NCBI RefSeq assembly: GCF_001078595.1
Contig: NZ_LFTY01000001.1
Coordinates: forward strand, 487,830-551,829
Length of the DNA: 64,000 bases
From: Candidatus Rhodobacter oscarellae
Lineage (GTDB): Bacteria > Pseudomonadota > Alphaproteobacteria > Rhodobacterales > Rhodobacteraceae
Direction: 5' to 3'
Shown: positions 45,667 to 54,324 of the stretch, piece by piece
Layout of the letters: each line of letters begins with the position of its first letter
Numbering within the stretch: the first letter of the stretch is position 1
Notes under the pieces: model-generated
The model's database searches: none
What the model was told of the DNA's origin: nothing
What the model saw: only the letters and a program-made list of their open reading frames with translations
Translations under genes and position numbers: made by a program

Positions 45667-46794
45667 TCACCGATAGCTCACCACTTGCCCGCTGTCGGAC
45701 ACCACGAATTTGCGCACGTCGCGGAAGCCCGGGGGGGTCTTCTCGGCCAACACCTGATAGGGCCGCGCGGGCATGATGATCGCGCGTTCGGTGCGTGTGG
45801 CGCCGGTGTCCACGCCGCGGCCCGAGAAGGGATCCAAGGCGAAGATCTCGCGATCCACGGTGCCGAACCAGCCCGAGCGCTCCTGCTCTACGCGGTCGCT
45901 TTCCAGCACTTCTTCCGTCCACGACAAGGTCCAGTCCTGGCCCACCGGCGCGCGCGCCTCCTCCAAGACCTCGCGCAGGGGCCCGCGCTGGCGCGTGAAG
46001 GCCGAGGAATACATCGGCCCCACATGGAACCGCCGCAGCCGCTTGGGGTGCAAATCGTCGAAGTCCTGGTCGAAGCCTTTCGCAATCGTCACCAGCTTAA
46101 GCCCGCCCACGGCCTGCGCCATCAGGTGCCGCTGCACCTCGGGCCAGCGCCGGTCGTCGATGGGCAGGCCGTGGCGGCCGCTATCCTCAAGCTCCATCAA
46201 ATAAAGCGTCGGCAGGTTCACCTGGCTGTCATAGACCGCCCACCAGATCAGGTAGGTACGCCGCCCGTTCTTGAGATTGCGCAGCCACTGCGCCTGCGGA
46301 TGGTTCTGCGCCCAGAACAGATCTCCGTCCTGCAACGCCTCATAGTAAAGCCGCTGCGACATGGCGAATTGCAGCTTGGTCGGGATGGTCTGCTCGCCCA
46401 CGATCTGCGCGATCATGTCGGATTTCAGCTGGTCCGCCCGCTTGAGCCCGCGCAGGTGCCCGTCCACCTGCTGGGCGTCGTTGGACATGGTCAGCACCTC
46501 GCGGAACACCGGAAAGCCGCTCTCCACGCGGTCGATGTCCAGCCCGCCAAAGGAGCGATCCGTGCGCCCGGTCATCAGGTACTTCAAGGACAACGCCCGG
46601 AAGGTCGCCGAGATCATCTGGACATAGGATCCAATCACCCGGGCCTCGAGCTTGGACAGGCGCTTCTCGCTTTCCATGGTCGCGGCGACGCGGGTCAGGT
46701 GGCCGGTAATGGCCTCGAACTTGCGGAAATACCGCCGCGCGGCGAAGGTGTCTGACAGCTCGGCATGGTCGCGGGTCATGTCGATCTCAGTCAT
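45667..46794 (-). CDS. Unknown 375-residue soluble protein of the AAA operon
   Basis: This protein has no signal, membrane helix or domain I recognise. The N-terminal ~150 residues are predicted helical (RRYFRKFEAITGHLTRVAATMESEKRLSKLEARVIGSYVQ in parts); the C-terminal part contains an FTRQRGPLREVLE segment. It overlaps the 68-residue membrane-protein gene by eight bases and precedes the AAA ATPase by 118 bp. It may be an adaptor or substrate of the AAA enzyme; this is inference from position. Confidence 0.75.
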   Translation of the reverse strand: MTEIDMTRDHAELSDTFAARRYFRKFEAITGHLTRVAATMESEKRLSKLEARVIGSYVQMISATFRALSLKYLMTGRTDRSFGGLDIDRVESGFPVFREVLTMSNDAQQVDGHLRGLKRADQLKSDMIAQIVGEQTIPTKLQFAMSQRLYYEALQDGDLFWAQNHPQAQWLRNLKNGRRTYLIWWAVYDSQVNLPTLYLMELEDSGRHGLPIDDRRWPEVQRHLMAQAVGGLKLVTIAKGFDQDFDDLHPKRLRRFHVGPMYSSAFTRQRGPLREVLEEARAPVGQDWTLSWTEEVLESDRVEQERSGWFGTVDREIFALDPFSGRGVDTGATRTERAIIMPARPYQVLAEKTPPGFRDVRKFVVSDSGQVVSYR

Positions 46795-46993
46795 CCGTCC
46801 GCGCCTTCCGCTGCCCCTTCACCATGCGCCATTTGAGCGCCAAAAGCACCAGTCCCGCGCCGCCCAGGATCGCCGTCACGAGGGTCTCTTGGCCCGTGGA
46901 ATCGCCCAGCGCCCAGTCGGCACCCAACCAGAGCAGCGCCGCTGGCAGAATGACCAGCGGAAAGAGATGCATCCGCGCGCGCAGCCAGTTCAT
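46787..46993 (-). CDS. Small two-helix membrane protein, unknown
   Basis: This 68-residue protein has helices at ~9-28 and ~38-55 and a basic tail (KWRMVKGQRKARTDD). It overlaps the next upstream small gene by four bases and the 375-residue gene by eight. Overlaps on both sides support it being a real gene. Confidence 0.7.
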   Translation of the reverse strand: MNWLRARMHLFPLVILPAALLWLGADWALGDSTGQETLVTAILGGAGLVLLALKWRMVKGQRKARTDD

Positions 46994-47241
46994 TCTTTGG
47001 GGTCCTTAAGCTGGGCTCGCATCGCATCGCGTTTTGTTGGGTCTCGCTTCAAACCGCTTCGCTGCACCTTCTCTACGCCCCACCATGCGGCACCCAGCAC
47101 CATCAGCCCCACCATCGCCCAAGACAGCGGCCCATAGGGGCGGAAGAGGTCGGGAAACAGCTCGTCCACTCCAAACAACGGAGCGGCAGAGTAGACGCCG
47201 AAAAGGATCAACAGCGCTGTGACAAAAATGGCTAGGGGCAT
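46990..47241 (-). CDS. Small two-helix membrane protein, unknown
   Basis: This 83-residue protein has helices at ~2-20 and ~38-56 and a charged, basic C-terminal tail of ~27 residues. Its ATG directly follows the stop of the coiled-coil gene, and its end overlaps the 68-residue gene by four bases. No family recognised. Confidence 0.7.
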   Translation of the reverse strand: MPLAIFVTALLILFGVYSAAPLFGVDELFPDLFRPYGPLSWAMVGLMVLGAAWWGVEKVQRSGLKRDPTKRDAMRAQLKDPKE

Positions 47242-48318
47242 CTACGCCCCATACAGGTTCTTGTCGTGCTTCTCGACGATCGCCTGGAACCGCCGTGCGA
47301 AGCGCTCATCCGCCTTGGCCTTCTGCTCCAGCACGGTGCGGGCAAAGACCATGTGGTCCTCGTGGGCCTCCATCATCTCGGCCATGCGCTGGTTCGTGGC
47401 CGTGCCGATGGCAGCCATGGCGGCCTGCGCCTCTTTGTCGGTCTGCACCCCGATCTCGTTGATCCGGTGCGCCACGTCCTGCTGCTGCGCGGTCTTCAGC
47501 GACTTGCTGAGCGCGTCATAGAGCACCACGCGCTGCTTGGTGTCCGTCTGCAGCTTGTTGATCAGCACCATCTGGGTGGCCGCCTGGTTCTGTAGGCTGT
47601 CGACCCAGGTTTTGCCCTTCTCGATGTAGCGCTCCAGCGTTTGCGAGTTCGCCAGCTTGACCTGCTCTTGCTGCACCATCTCGTTGTATTGCTTGTTGAG
47701 GTCCGCCAGCTCGGTTTCCAGCTTGGTGCGGGCGGCGGCGTCCTGCTCCACCCCGATCTTGTTCTCTAGCGCGATGATCTTGGGGTCCATCGCCAGGATG
47801 TCAGCACGCAGTTTTTCCAGGTCCTGGACCACGAATTCGCGCTCGTCCAGGGTCTCGGTAAGGTTGGCCTCGACCTTCACCTTCTGCTCTTCGAGCATGC
47901 GCAGCTGGCCCTCCAAGAGCGCCACGATGGTGTCGGACTTGCCGATCAGGTCCTGCAGCTTGTCGTCGATATTGGCGGTGCGCATGCGCTCCTGGCGCAA
48001 GCTCTCGGACTTGCCCGCCGAGAAGATGCCGACGAAGCTTTCCCAGCCCGTCTTGGTGCGCATCTCGTCGAAATCCTTCGAGAAGGCGGCGGTCACGTCG
48101 TCGAGCCCCATGATCAGCTCGGCGATGTTGGCGTTCATCAGATCGGTATGGGCGTGCACGTCCTCCAGCGAGGCGTTCTCGATATCGATGGCGATGTCCT
48201 CGCCCACATCGAATTTTTCCTTGGCCGCATCAATTCGGCCGGTGAGTTCTGAAATCTTTGCCTGCGCCTTGGCCACTTGTGCCTGGCTCTCGCGCACCTG
48301 GGCGTCAAAATCGCTCAT
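47242..48318 (-). CDS. Coiled-coil protein, first gene of the AAA operon
   Basis: This 358-residue cytoplasmic protein is almost entirely helical, with long coiled-coil stretches (~1-40, ~120-240, ~290-350). The ATG at 48318 follows GAGGAG. The overall shape recalls TelA (toxic-anion resistance) or PspA-like helical bundles, but no diagnostic motif is seen. From memory the name DUF6384 may apply in Rhodobacterales; unverified. As first gene it probably encodes an abundant structural component or a substrate of the downstream AAA ATPase. Confidence 0.82.
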   Translation of the reverse strand: MSDFDAQVRESQAQVAKAQAKISELTGRIDAAKEKFDVGEDIAIDIENASLEDVHAHTDLMNANIAELIMGLDDVTAAFSKDFDEMRTKTGWESFVGIFSAGKSESLRQERMRTANIDDKLQDLIGKSDTIVALLEGQLRMLEEQKVKVEANLTETLDEREFVVQDLEKLRADILAMDPKIIALENKIGVEQDAAARTKLETELADLNKQYNEMVQQEQVKLANSQTLERYIEKGKTWVDSLQNQAATQMVLINKLQTDTKQRVVLYDALSKSLKTAQQQDVAHRINEIGVQTDKEAQAAMAAIGTATNQRMAEMMEAHEDHMVFARTVLEQKAKADERFARRFQAIVEKHDKNLYGA

Positions 48319-48409
48319 CTGTCTCCTCGTTGAGTATCGCGTGACCATTATATGGGTACTGGTTAACGGTTTTGCAGCCCCACGTCACCCCGAAACCGGC
48401 GCGTCGGGC

Positions 48410-48847
48410 TTAGTGCGCCTTTAGCCACGCCGGCGCTACCTGCATGAAAACAAAGCTCTTTCCAAGCCGCGCCTTATCCTTGAGCGATATGGTTATGCGC
48501 GTGTCGCCTAGGTCAAAGAGGCGCACGTCATGGGTGTCGGGGTGGTTGACGCGGTGCGGGCTGGGCTGCGGGGCGGCATCGGGGAAGCACTCGGTAAGCT
48601 TGGCAACCTGGCGGGCGAAGCCCGCGCGCGCGGCCTCGGAGCGGTAGGCATAGCCCCATTGGCAGAAGCCCCCCGCGCCGGTCTCGGTCAGCGCATCGCG
48701 GCAGGTGGCGCCCGAAAGGACCGCGATCGCAGGCCCGGCGATGAAATCGCGCAGCGCCGCACAGCTGCCCGCCGAGGCGGGCTGACCCAAAAGGATCGCG
48801 GCGCATAACGCCGCCGCCCCGCGGCCTCCTCTAACCTGTCGCCTCAC
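48410..48847 (-). CDS. Small exported protein, unknown
   Basis: This 145-residue protein has a signal peptide (RGAAALCAAILLGQPASA-GS) and four cysteines in the mature part. I chose the GTG at 48847 because AAGGAGG lies five bases upstream; an ATG at 48865 would place that ribosome site inside the gene. No family recognised. It is 92 bp upstream of the AAA operon on the same strand and could share its promoter. Confidence 0.68.
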   Translation of the reverse strand: MRRQVRGGRGAAALCAAILLGQPASAGSCAALRDFIAGPAIAVLSGATCRDALTETGAGGFCQWGYAYRSEAARAGFARQVAKLTECFPDAAPQPSPHRVNHPDTHDVRLFDLGDTRITISLKDKARLGKSFVFMQVAPAWLKAH

Positions 48848-48998
48848 GCTGGCCTCCTTACTCATATGCCGCAAGCCTAGGCACATCCCGCGCGTTTTCA
48901 TAGCACGCGCGAGCAAAACCCGGCCAGCACAACCGAATCCGATTGCCCAGGTCCCGTGCCGCGCTATGCTGAGCACCAGGCCGCCGGGAGACGTCACA

Positions 48999-49784
48999 AT
49001 GTTCCGTATCATTGCTTTTGTCGCGCTTCTCTGCGCTGCGACCACGCTGGCGCAGGCGCAGTCCACCCCCGATTTCACCCAGACGCTGCGCTCGATCCAC
49101 CTGGACCCGGGCTTTCGCCAAGGGCTGCGCGAGCGCGGCTATACCGGCAAGAAGTTCGAGGTCATGGTCGACCACACGCGCCTGCTCTACGCCGACCGCG
49201 CCATCATGACGGGCATCGCCCGCAAGATCGACGAGGGGCTGCGCGCCAGCGGCAACCGCCCCAACCGGGCCTTCTTCGCGCGGCTCGACCAGGCGCTCAA
49301 CGTGGCCTACAACACCGGGCTGACGCGGCTCTCGGGCGCCGAGCGGCGGCGGCTCTTCACCACCGATTTCGCCTATATCAACGCGCTGCCCAGCCGCGAG
49401 TGCACGCGGCTTCTGACGGGCAGGCTGCCGCCAGAGCGCGCCGCAGAGCTGTTCGACAAGTTCATGGTGCAGCTCTCGGCCGCGCAGATCGCCGAATACC
49501 ACCGGGTGCTGCGCAAGGCCACGCGGCTGGGGCTGGCGCGCGGGGCCACGCCGCGCAGCCTCTCGGCGGCGGAGGTGCGACGGGTGGAGGAGGCCGTGTT
49601 CCCGACCGTCGACACGCTGATCGGCAAGCAGAAGAACGCCAAGGCGCTCTACAAGGCCTGGCGGGACGGCCCGCGCGGCACGCAGCGCTATGTCTGCACC
49701 TTCCGCAAGCTCTTTGCCGCCTCGGCGCAGGGCATCCAGGGCTCCACCGGCGACCTGGCGGTGCTGTGGATGATGACGCAATAG
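48999..49784 (+). CDS. Exported protein, unknown
   Basis: This 261-residue protein has a signal peptide (FVALLCAATTLAQA-QS) and a largely helical, Arg/Leu-rich mature domain with two cysteines (PSRECTRLL, RYVCTFRKLF). The ATG at 48999 follows GGGAG. No catalytic motif was recognised. It is divergent from the small exported protein gene. Confidence 0.72.
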   Translation: MFRIIAFVALLCAATTLAQAQSTPDFTQTLRSIHLDPGFRQGLRERGYTGKKFEVMVDHTRLLYADRAIMTGIARKIDEGLRASGNRPNRAFFARLDQALNVAYNTGLTRLSGAERRRLFTTDFAYINALPSRECTRLLTGRLPPERAAELFDKFMVQLSAAQIAEYHRVLRKATRLGLARGATPRSLSAAEVRRVEEAVFPTVDTLIGKQKNAKALYKAWRDGPRGTQRYVCTFRKLFAASAQGIQGSTGDLAVLWMMTQ

Positions 49785-49819
49785 CGCGCGCCGCTGTCCG
49801 GGACCCCTTGGCCAAAGGC

Positions 49820-49900
49820 GTAGGATGGGTTTTCAACCCATCTCCCCCGCAAACCAACGAAACCGATCAATCAAAGCGTAGGATGGGTTTCCAACCCATC
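49820..49900. repeat. Two GTAGGATGGGTT hairpins
   Basis: Hairpins GATGGGTT-ttc-AACCCATC (49824-49842) and GATGGGTT-tcc-AACCCATC (49882-49900), each preceded by GCGTAG, lie 58 bp apart between convergent genes. They share the core with the hairpin at 13419-13445 and may serve as terminators. Confidence 0.7.
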
Positions 49901-49911
49901 ACCCCCGCGCG

Positions 49912-51432
49912 CTACCGCAACCGGAACCGATTGCGCAGCCCAAGCCCCAGGAAGAACAACAGCACCACGCCCAGCACAGTCTGCCCAGCGCCCAGGACCT
50001 TGAGCCAGGCAGGCAGGCCCTCGAAAAACCCCGACGGGAAATAGAGCCGCCCGAAGCCGAAGAACGCGAAGGTATTACCAAAGGACAGCCCCATCGCGCC
50101 CCAGCCGCATTCTTGCATGCTCTGGTCGATGCCGGGCGCGGGGCAATTGCCCACCGCCAACGCCAGGAATCCCAGCACAAAGACCACGCTGAGCAGCGCC
50201 AGGGGCCGGGTGACGGAATAGCCGTAATCGCTGACAAACCCATAAAGCCGCAAAAGCAGCTTCGGCAAAGGCTCCTCCAGCACCTGCTTGCATCGCATCT
50301 CTTGCCGGCGAAAGAACTGCTCATCATCGGGCTTGTGCAGATCCGACATGACCTGGGCGAGGCGGGAATACAGGAGCTTGAAAACTTCAGCGTTTGTAGC
50401 TTTCTCCGAAGGCCAATTTTCTTGCTGAAGAGAAAATACCGTGCCGTGGTAGAATTCCCGCTCGAAGAACTCCGGTACCATTTTAGTAAATCGTGCATTC
50501 TCAAAAGAAGTCAAATCCATAAAGGACCCCTTCTTGAACCACACCCCGCCATTGAATTCACACCCTTCAAACCAAGGCGATCCGGCGAACACGGAACCCG
50601 TAAAAACCGCGTCCGCTCCAAATTGCGAGTTTGAAAAATTACCTCCCCCTTTGAATTCGGCCCCATCAAAATTCGCAAGCAAACGAAAATTCGTATTCTG
50701 AAAGTAGGCTTCGTGGTTGAATACTACACCAAAGAACTCACCACTCGATGTGAATGACGCACCTCGGAAATCCGCATTCCATTGGAAGGCAACTCCTTGA
50801 AACGATCCTGTCTCATTAAAAGATGTTCCGCGAAAGTAGGCTGATTGAACAAACTCAACATACCTAAAGTCGACATTAGCCACAAATTCCACTCCCTCGA
50901 AACCTGCGATGTCTCGAAATTGGGATCCTTGAAATGTTGTGAAATCTTGGAAACATGAACCCTTAAATAGTACAGCACTTGGAAAGACAAAGCCGCGGGA
51001 GAACATCCGACCAGAAAAAAACAAACCCCTGAGATCAATTGCATTGGAAGGGCACGGAATCTCGGTGCCTGGCAAGCGCTGCCCCAGTTCCAACACCACC
51101 CGCTCTTTTTCTTCGCTGCTCCAGAGCGATATCTCATCAAGTGCGCAACCAAGTTTCGCGGCAATTTCCAAACGATCTTGGCTCTTGAGTTCGGAACAAG
51201 CCCACGCATTCCAAAACCTTCGGTTCTTTGAGATGGTTTCATGGTCATTTGGGTCGCTCGGCGCCCCCGCGATCGTCATCAGCACATACCAGGGGTTCCG
51301 CGCGGCGGGCGTCAGCAGCTTGCCGTCATTGCGGATCACCATCCCGTCGTCATCGGTGAACTTCGGATTCCTGTCCTCGTCCAGCTCCACCCATCCGGGC
51401 GGCTTTGAGGGGTCGCGCAGCTCGGTCATCAA
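49912..51432 (-). CDS. Pentapeptide-repeat protein with channel-like C-terminal membrane domain
   Basis: This 506-residue protein has an N-terminal helical region (~1-125) and ~35 pentapeptide-type repeats with the xFxxx pattern (~130-330, such as FVANVDFRYVEF and FNHEAYFQNTNF), then a linker. Two membrane helices follow (~408-428 and ~470-495) with an intervening FGNTFAFFGFG segment resembling a degenerate two-helix potassium-channel pore, and the protein ends GLRNRFRLR. The DNA in the repeat region is markedly AT-richer than the rest of the window, suggesting horizontal transfer. Function unknown; possibly a membrane sensor or pore. Confidence 0.82.
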   Translation of the reverse strand: MMTELRDPSKPPGWVELDEDRNPKFTDDDGMVIRNDGKLLTPAARNPWYVLMTIAGAPSDPNDHETISKNRRFWNAWACSELKSQDRLEIAAKLGCALDEISLWSSEEKERVVLELGQRLPGTEIPCPSNAIDLRGLFFSGRMFSRGFVFPSAVLFKGSCFQDFTTFQGSQFRDIAGFEGVEFVANVDFRYVEFVQSAYFRGTSFNETGSFQGVAFQWNADFRGASFTSSGEFFGVVFNHEAYFQNTNFRLLANFDGAEFKGGGNFSNSQFGADAVFTGSVFAGSPWFEGCEFNGGVWFKKGSFMDLTSFENARFTKMVPEFFEREFYHGTVFSLQQENWPSEKATNAEVFKLLYSRLAQVMSDLHKPDDEQFFRRQEMRCKQVLEEPLPKLLLRLYGFVSDYGYSVTRPLALLSVVFVLGFLALAVGNCPAPGIDQSMQECGWGAMGLSFGNTFAFFGFGRLYFPSGFFEGLPAWLKVLGAGQTVLGVVLLFFLGLGLRNRFRLR

Positions 51433-51526
51433 AACGCTCTTTAACCCAATCCATCTCTGCCCCTAAGCTAGCCGCGAATAGGGAGTGCCCTCAAGCCGCG
51501 AAGCGGCAGGGCTTGGAGGAGGAACA

Positions 51527-52267
51527 ATGCGGTTAGAGGGCAAGGTGGCTGTGGTCACGGGCGGCGGCTCGGGCTTTGGCGCGGGGATCGTGGCGAAATT
51601 CGCCGCCGAGGGCGCGCGGGTGATCGCGGCGGATGTCAACCTGGAGGCGGCCGAGGCGGTGGCGCAGGCCCATGGCTGCCACGCCGCGCAGGTGGACGTG
51701 GCCAGCGCGGCCTCGGTCAAGGAGTTCTCCAAGGAGATGGCGGGCCTCCATGGCACCGTCGACATCCTGGTCAACAACGCCGGGATCACGCATCTGCCCA
51801 TGCCGATGGAGGAGGTGCCCGAGGCGGAGTTCGACCGCGTCATGGCGGTCAACACCAAGTCGGTCTATCTCTTCGCCAAGTACCTCGTGCCGTCGATGAA
51901 GGCGGCGGGGACGGGGGCGATCCTGAACGTGGCCTCCACCGCGGGGCTGTCGCCGCGGCCCAACCTGAACTGGTACAACGCCTCCAAGGGCTGGATGATC
52001 ACCGCGACCAAGGCCATGGCGGTGGAGCTGGCGCCATTTGGGGTGCGGGTGAACGCGCTCTGCCCGGTGGCGGGGGAGACGCCCCTGCTGAAAAGCTTCA
52101 TGGGCGAGGACACGCCGGAGGTGCGCGCCAAGTTCCTGTCCACGATCCCGATGGGGCGGTTCTCGACGCCTGAGGACATGGGCAACGCGGCGTGCTTTTT
52201 GTGCTCGGACGAGGCCAGCATGATCACCGGGGTCGCAATGGAAGTCGATGGCGGGCGGTGCATCTGA
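51527..52267 (+). CDS. Short-chain dehydrogenase/reductase
   Basis: This 246-residue classical SDR has the NAD(P)-binding TGGGSGFGAG motif (~10-19), NNAG (~83-86), catalytic serine in NVASTAG and YNASK (Y~150, K~154). RBS GGAGGAGG precedes the ATG at 51527. Its stop shares one base with the start of the next gene (TGATG), so the two form a coupled pair. The substrate is unknown. Confidence 0.92.
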   Translation: MRLEGKVAVVTGGGSGFGAGIVAKFAAEGARVIAADVNLEAAEAVAQAHGCHAAQVDVASAASVKEFSKEMAGLHGTVDILVNNAGITHLPMPMEEVPEAEFDRVMAVNTKSVYLFAKYLVPSMKAAGTGAILNVASTAGLSPRPNLNWYNASKGWMITATKAMAVELAPFGVRVNALCPVAGETPLLKSFMGEDTPEVRAKFLSTIPMGRFSTPEDMGNAACFLCSDEASMITGVAMEVDGGRCI

Positions 52268-53256
52268 TGCCAGCCGGGCCGCGCAACCTGATTACGGACG
52301 TGCCGGGGATTTTGGTGGGCAACGCGCAGGACATGGCGCTGCGGAGCGGGGTGAGTGTGCTGACAGCCGCGCGGCCCTTCGTGGCGGGGGTGCATGTGAT
52401 GGGCGGCGCGCCTGGGACGCGCGAGACCGACGCCCTGGCGCCGGACCGGCTGGTGCAAGAGGCGGACGCCTTGGTGCTGTCGGGCGGCTCGGCTTTCGGG
52501 CTCTCGGCGGCCTCGGGCGTGGCGGATGCGTTGCGCGCGCAGGGGCGCGGGTTCGACGTAGGCGGGCAGAAGGTGCCGATCGTGCCCGCGGCGATCCTGT
52601 TCGATTTGCTGAACGGCGGCGACAAGGGTTGGGACGAGAACCCCTATGCCGCGCTCGGCGCCGCGGCGTTGGGGGCGGCGTCTGACGACTTCGCGCTTGG
52701 TACGGCGGGCGCCGGGACCGGCGCCACCACGGCGGGGCTCATGGGCGGGCTCGGTTCCGCGAGCGAGGTCCTGCCCTCGGGCCATACCGTCGGCGCGCTG
52801 GTTGCGGTCAACGCGCTGGGCAGCGCCACGGTCGGCGAGGGCCCGCATTTCTGGGCGGCGCCGTTCGAGGTCGGCGACGAGTTCAGCGGGCTGGGCCCGG
52901 CGCCGAGTTATCCAACCGAGCATCCAACGAAACTGGCCGCGCATCGCGAGGCGACCACGATTGCCATCGTGGCCACGGATGCCGCCCTGACCCAGGCGCA
53001 GGCAACCCGAATGGCGATTGCGGCGCATGACGGCATGGCGCGGGCGCTGGTGCCAAGCCACACGCCCTTCGATGGCGACCTGGTGTTTGCTGCGGCGACT
53101 GGAACGAAACCGCTCGCTGACCCGTTAACCGATCTGCTGACCCTTGGACATGCGGCGTCCACAGCCCTGGCCCGCGCCATTGCCCGCGGGGTATACTTGG
53201 CAACAGACGACGGCGGGGCACCGCTGCCGACCTGGTGCGCTCGTCACGCGAATTGA
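52267..53256 (+). CDS. P1 family peptidase (DmpA/L-aminopeptidase-like)
   Basis: This 329-residue protein of the self-processing P1 peptidase family carries GGAPGTRETDALAPD near the N-terminus, LSGGSAFGLSAA, and the GTAGAGTGATTAGLMGGLGSAS block, which holds the likely cleavage and nucleophile site. Family members are L-aminopeptidases, D-esterases or beta-peptidyl aminopeptidases. It is coupled to the SDR gene upstream. The specificity is not readable. Confidence 0.88.
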   Translation: MPAGPRNLITDVPGILVGNAQDMALRSGVSVLTAARPFVAGVHVMGGAPGTRETDALAPDRLVQEADALVLSGGSAFGLSAASGVADALRAQGRGFDVGGQKVPIVPAAILFDLLNGGDKGWDENPYAALGAAALGAASDDFALGTAGAGTGATTAGLMGGLGSASEVLPSGHTVGALVAVNALGSATVGEGPHFWAAPFEVGDEFSGLGPAPSYPTEHPTKLAAHREATTIAIVATDAALTQAQATRMAIAAHDGMARALVPSHTPFDGDLVFAAATGTKPLADPLTDLLTLGHAASTALARAIARGVYLATDDGGAPLPTWCARHAN

Positions 53257-53473
53257 TCTTAAAAACGCCCGCCCACCCGGTTCGATTATCCACCCGAATC
53301 GGTGAAGAAAAAGTGAACCATCCCGCTTCTTCTTGGCCAAAAATACGGAATCCCCAGCCTAAGCCCAATCGCAACAGGAATGCCGGGGCGTCGCATGGCG
53401 GCTTGCCCGCCCGCGCGCGCAAGGCCTTGGCCTGAGCACGTGGGGTAAACATGCGTGAGCGCAGCGAACTCCT

Positions 53474-54268
53474 TTAGGTCACGCCGCCGATGAGAGCCTC
53501 GATGAGGGGGCTTTCCACCTCCTCCATCTCCTCGATCACGTCGAAATGGTGCCTGCCCGGCGCGATGCGATGCGCGCAGCCCCAGGCCTCCGCGAGCCAG
53601 CGCGCCTGGTCCAGGAACGCAGGGCGCTCCTCGGCGCCGACCCAGACCGTGCAATCCACTCCCAAACGCCGCCCCAAGAAGGCCGGGCTTTCCGCCTTGG
53701 CCTCTGCCGCGTCGATCTTTAGGTCCACGTTCATCTCGGTTTGCATCAGCGGCGCCAGATCGCTGAGCGGCGAGATGGGCACAACGCGGCGCAGCCGCGC
53801 CGCAACACCCTCCGGTAACACGCCCTCGCAGGCCATGCGCGCCGATAGATGCCCGCCGGCGGAGTGCCCGGTGATCACCAAGGGCCCCTCGACCAGATCC
53901 GCGGCCCGTGTGACGGCGAAAACGATCTCGCGTGTTATCTCGGAGATCCGCGCCTCAGGCGCGAGCGTATAGCTCGGCACCGCCACGGCCCAGCCGCGCG
54001 CCAACGGCCCCGCCGCCAGATGCGACCAAAAGGACTTATCGAACTTGCGCCAATAGCCCCCGTGGATGAACACCACGAGCCCCTTGCAGGCGCCTTCGGG
54101 CCGGAACACGTCCAGCACCTGCCGCGCGCCAGAGCCATAGTCGATGTCACATTCGGCGCGCGCGCCGAGCGCGGACCGGAACGCGGAGGCCGCGGAGGCC
54201 CAGCGCGGCGGGTAGTCCGCGGCGCCCGGAATATGGGCCCCGTTCTCGTAAGCGTCCGTTAGGTCCAT
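53474..54268 (-). CDS. Alpha/beta hydrolase (kynurenine formamidase/esterase-like)
   Basis: This 264-residue enzyme has the oxyanion-hole motif FIHGGYWR (~68-75), nucleophile GHSAGG (~134-139), and an acid/His pair near the C-terminus (H in GRHHFD, ~245). The HGGYWRKFDKS arrangement is typical of arylformamidase-like hydrolases, but no kynurenine pathway genes are nearby. It is divergent from the succinate-semialdehyde dehydrogenase gene with 56 bp between starts. The ATG at 54268 was chosen over a longer frame that would run into that promoter. Confidence 0.82.
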   Translation of the reverse strand: MDLTDAYENGAHIPGAADYPPRWASAASAFRSALGARAECDIDYGSGARQVLDVFRPEGACKGLVVFIHGGYWRKFDKSFWSHLAAGPLARGWAVAVPSYTLAPEARISEITREIVFAVTRAADLVEGPLVITGHSAGGHLSARMACEGVLPEGVAARLRRVVPISPLSDLAPLMQTEMNVDLKIDAAEAKAESPAFLGRRLGVDCTVWVGAEERPAFLDQARWLAEAWGCAHRIAPGRHHFDVIEEMEEVESPLIEALIGGVT

Positions 54269-54324
54269 AGCTTGCCCCCTCTTGCGTCGCGCCCTATAGC
54301 GGTTTTGACCATAGGGAGGATGCC

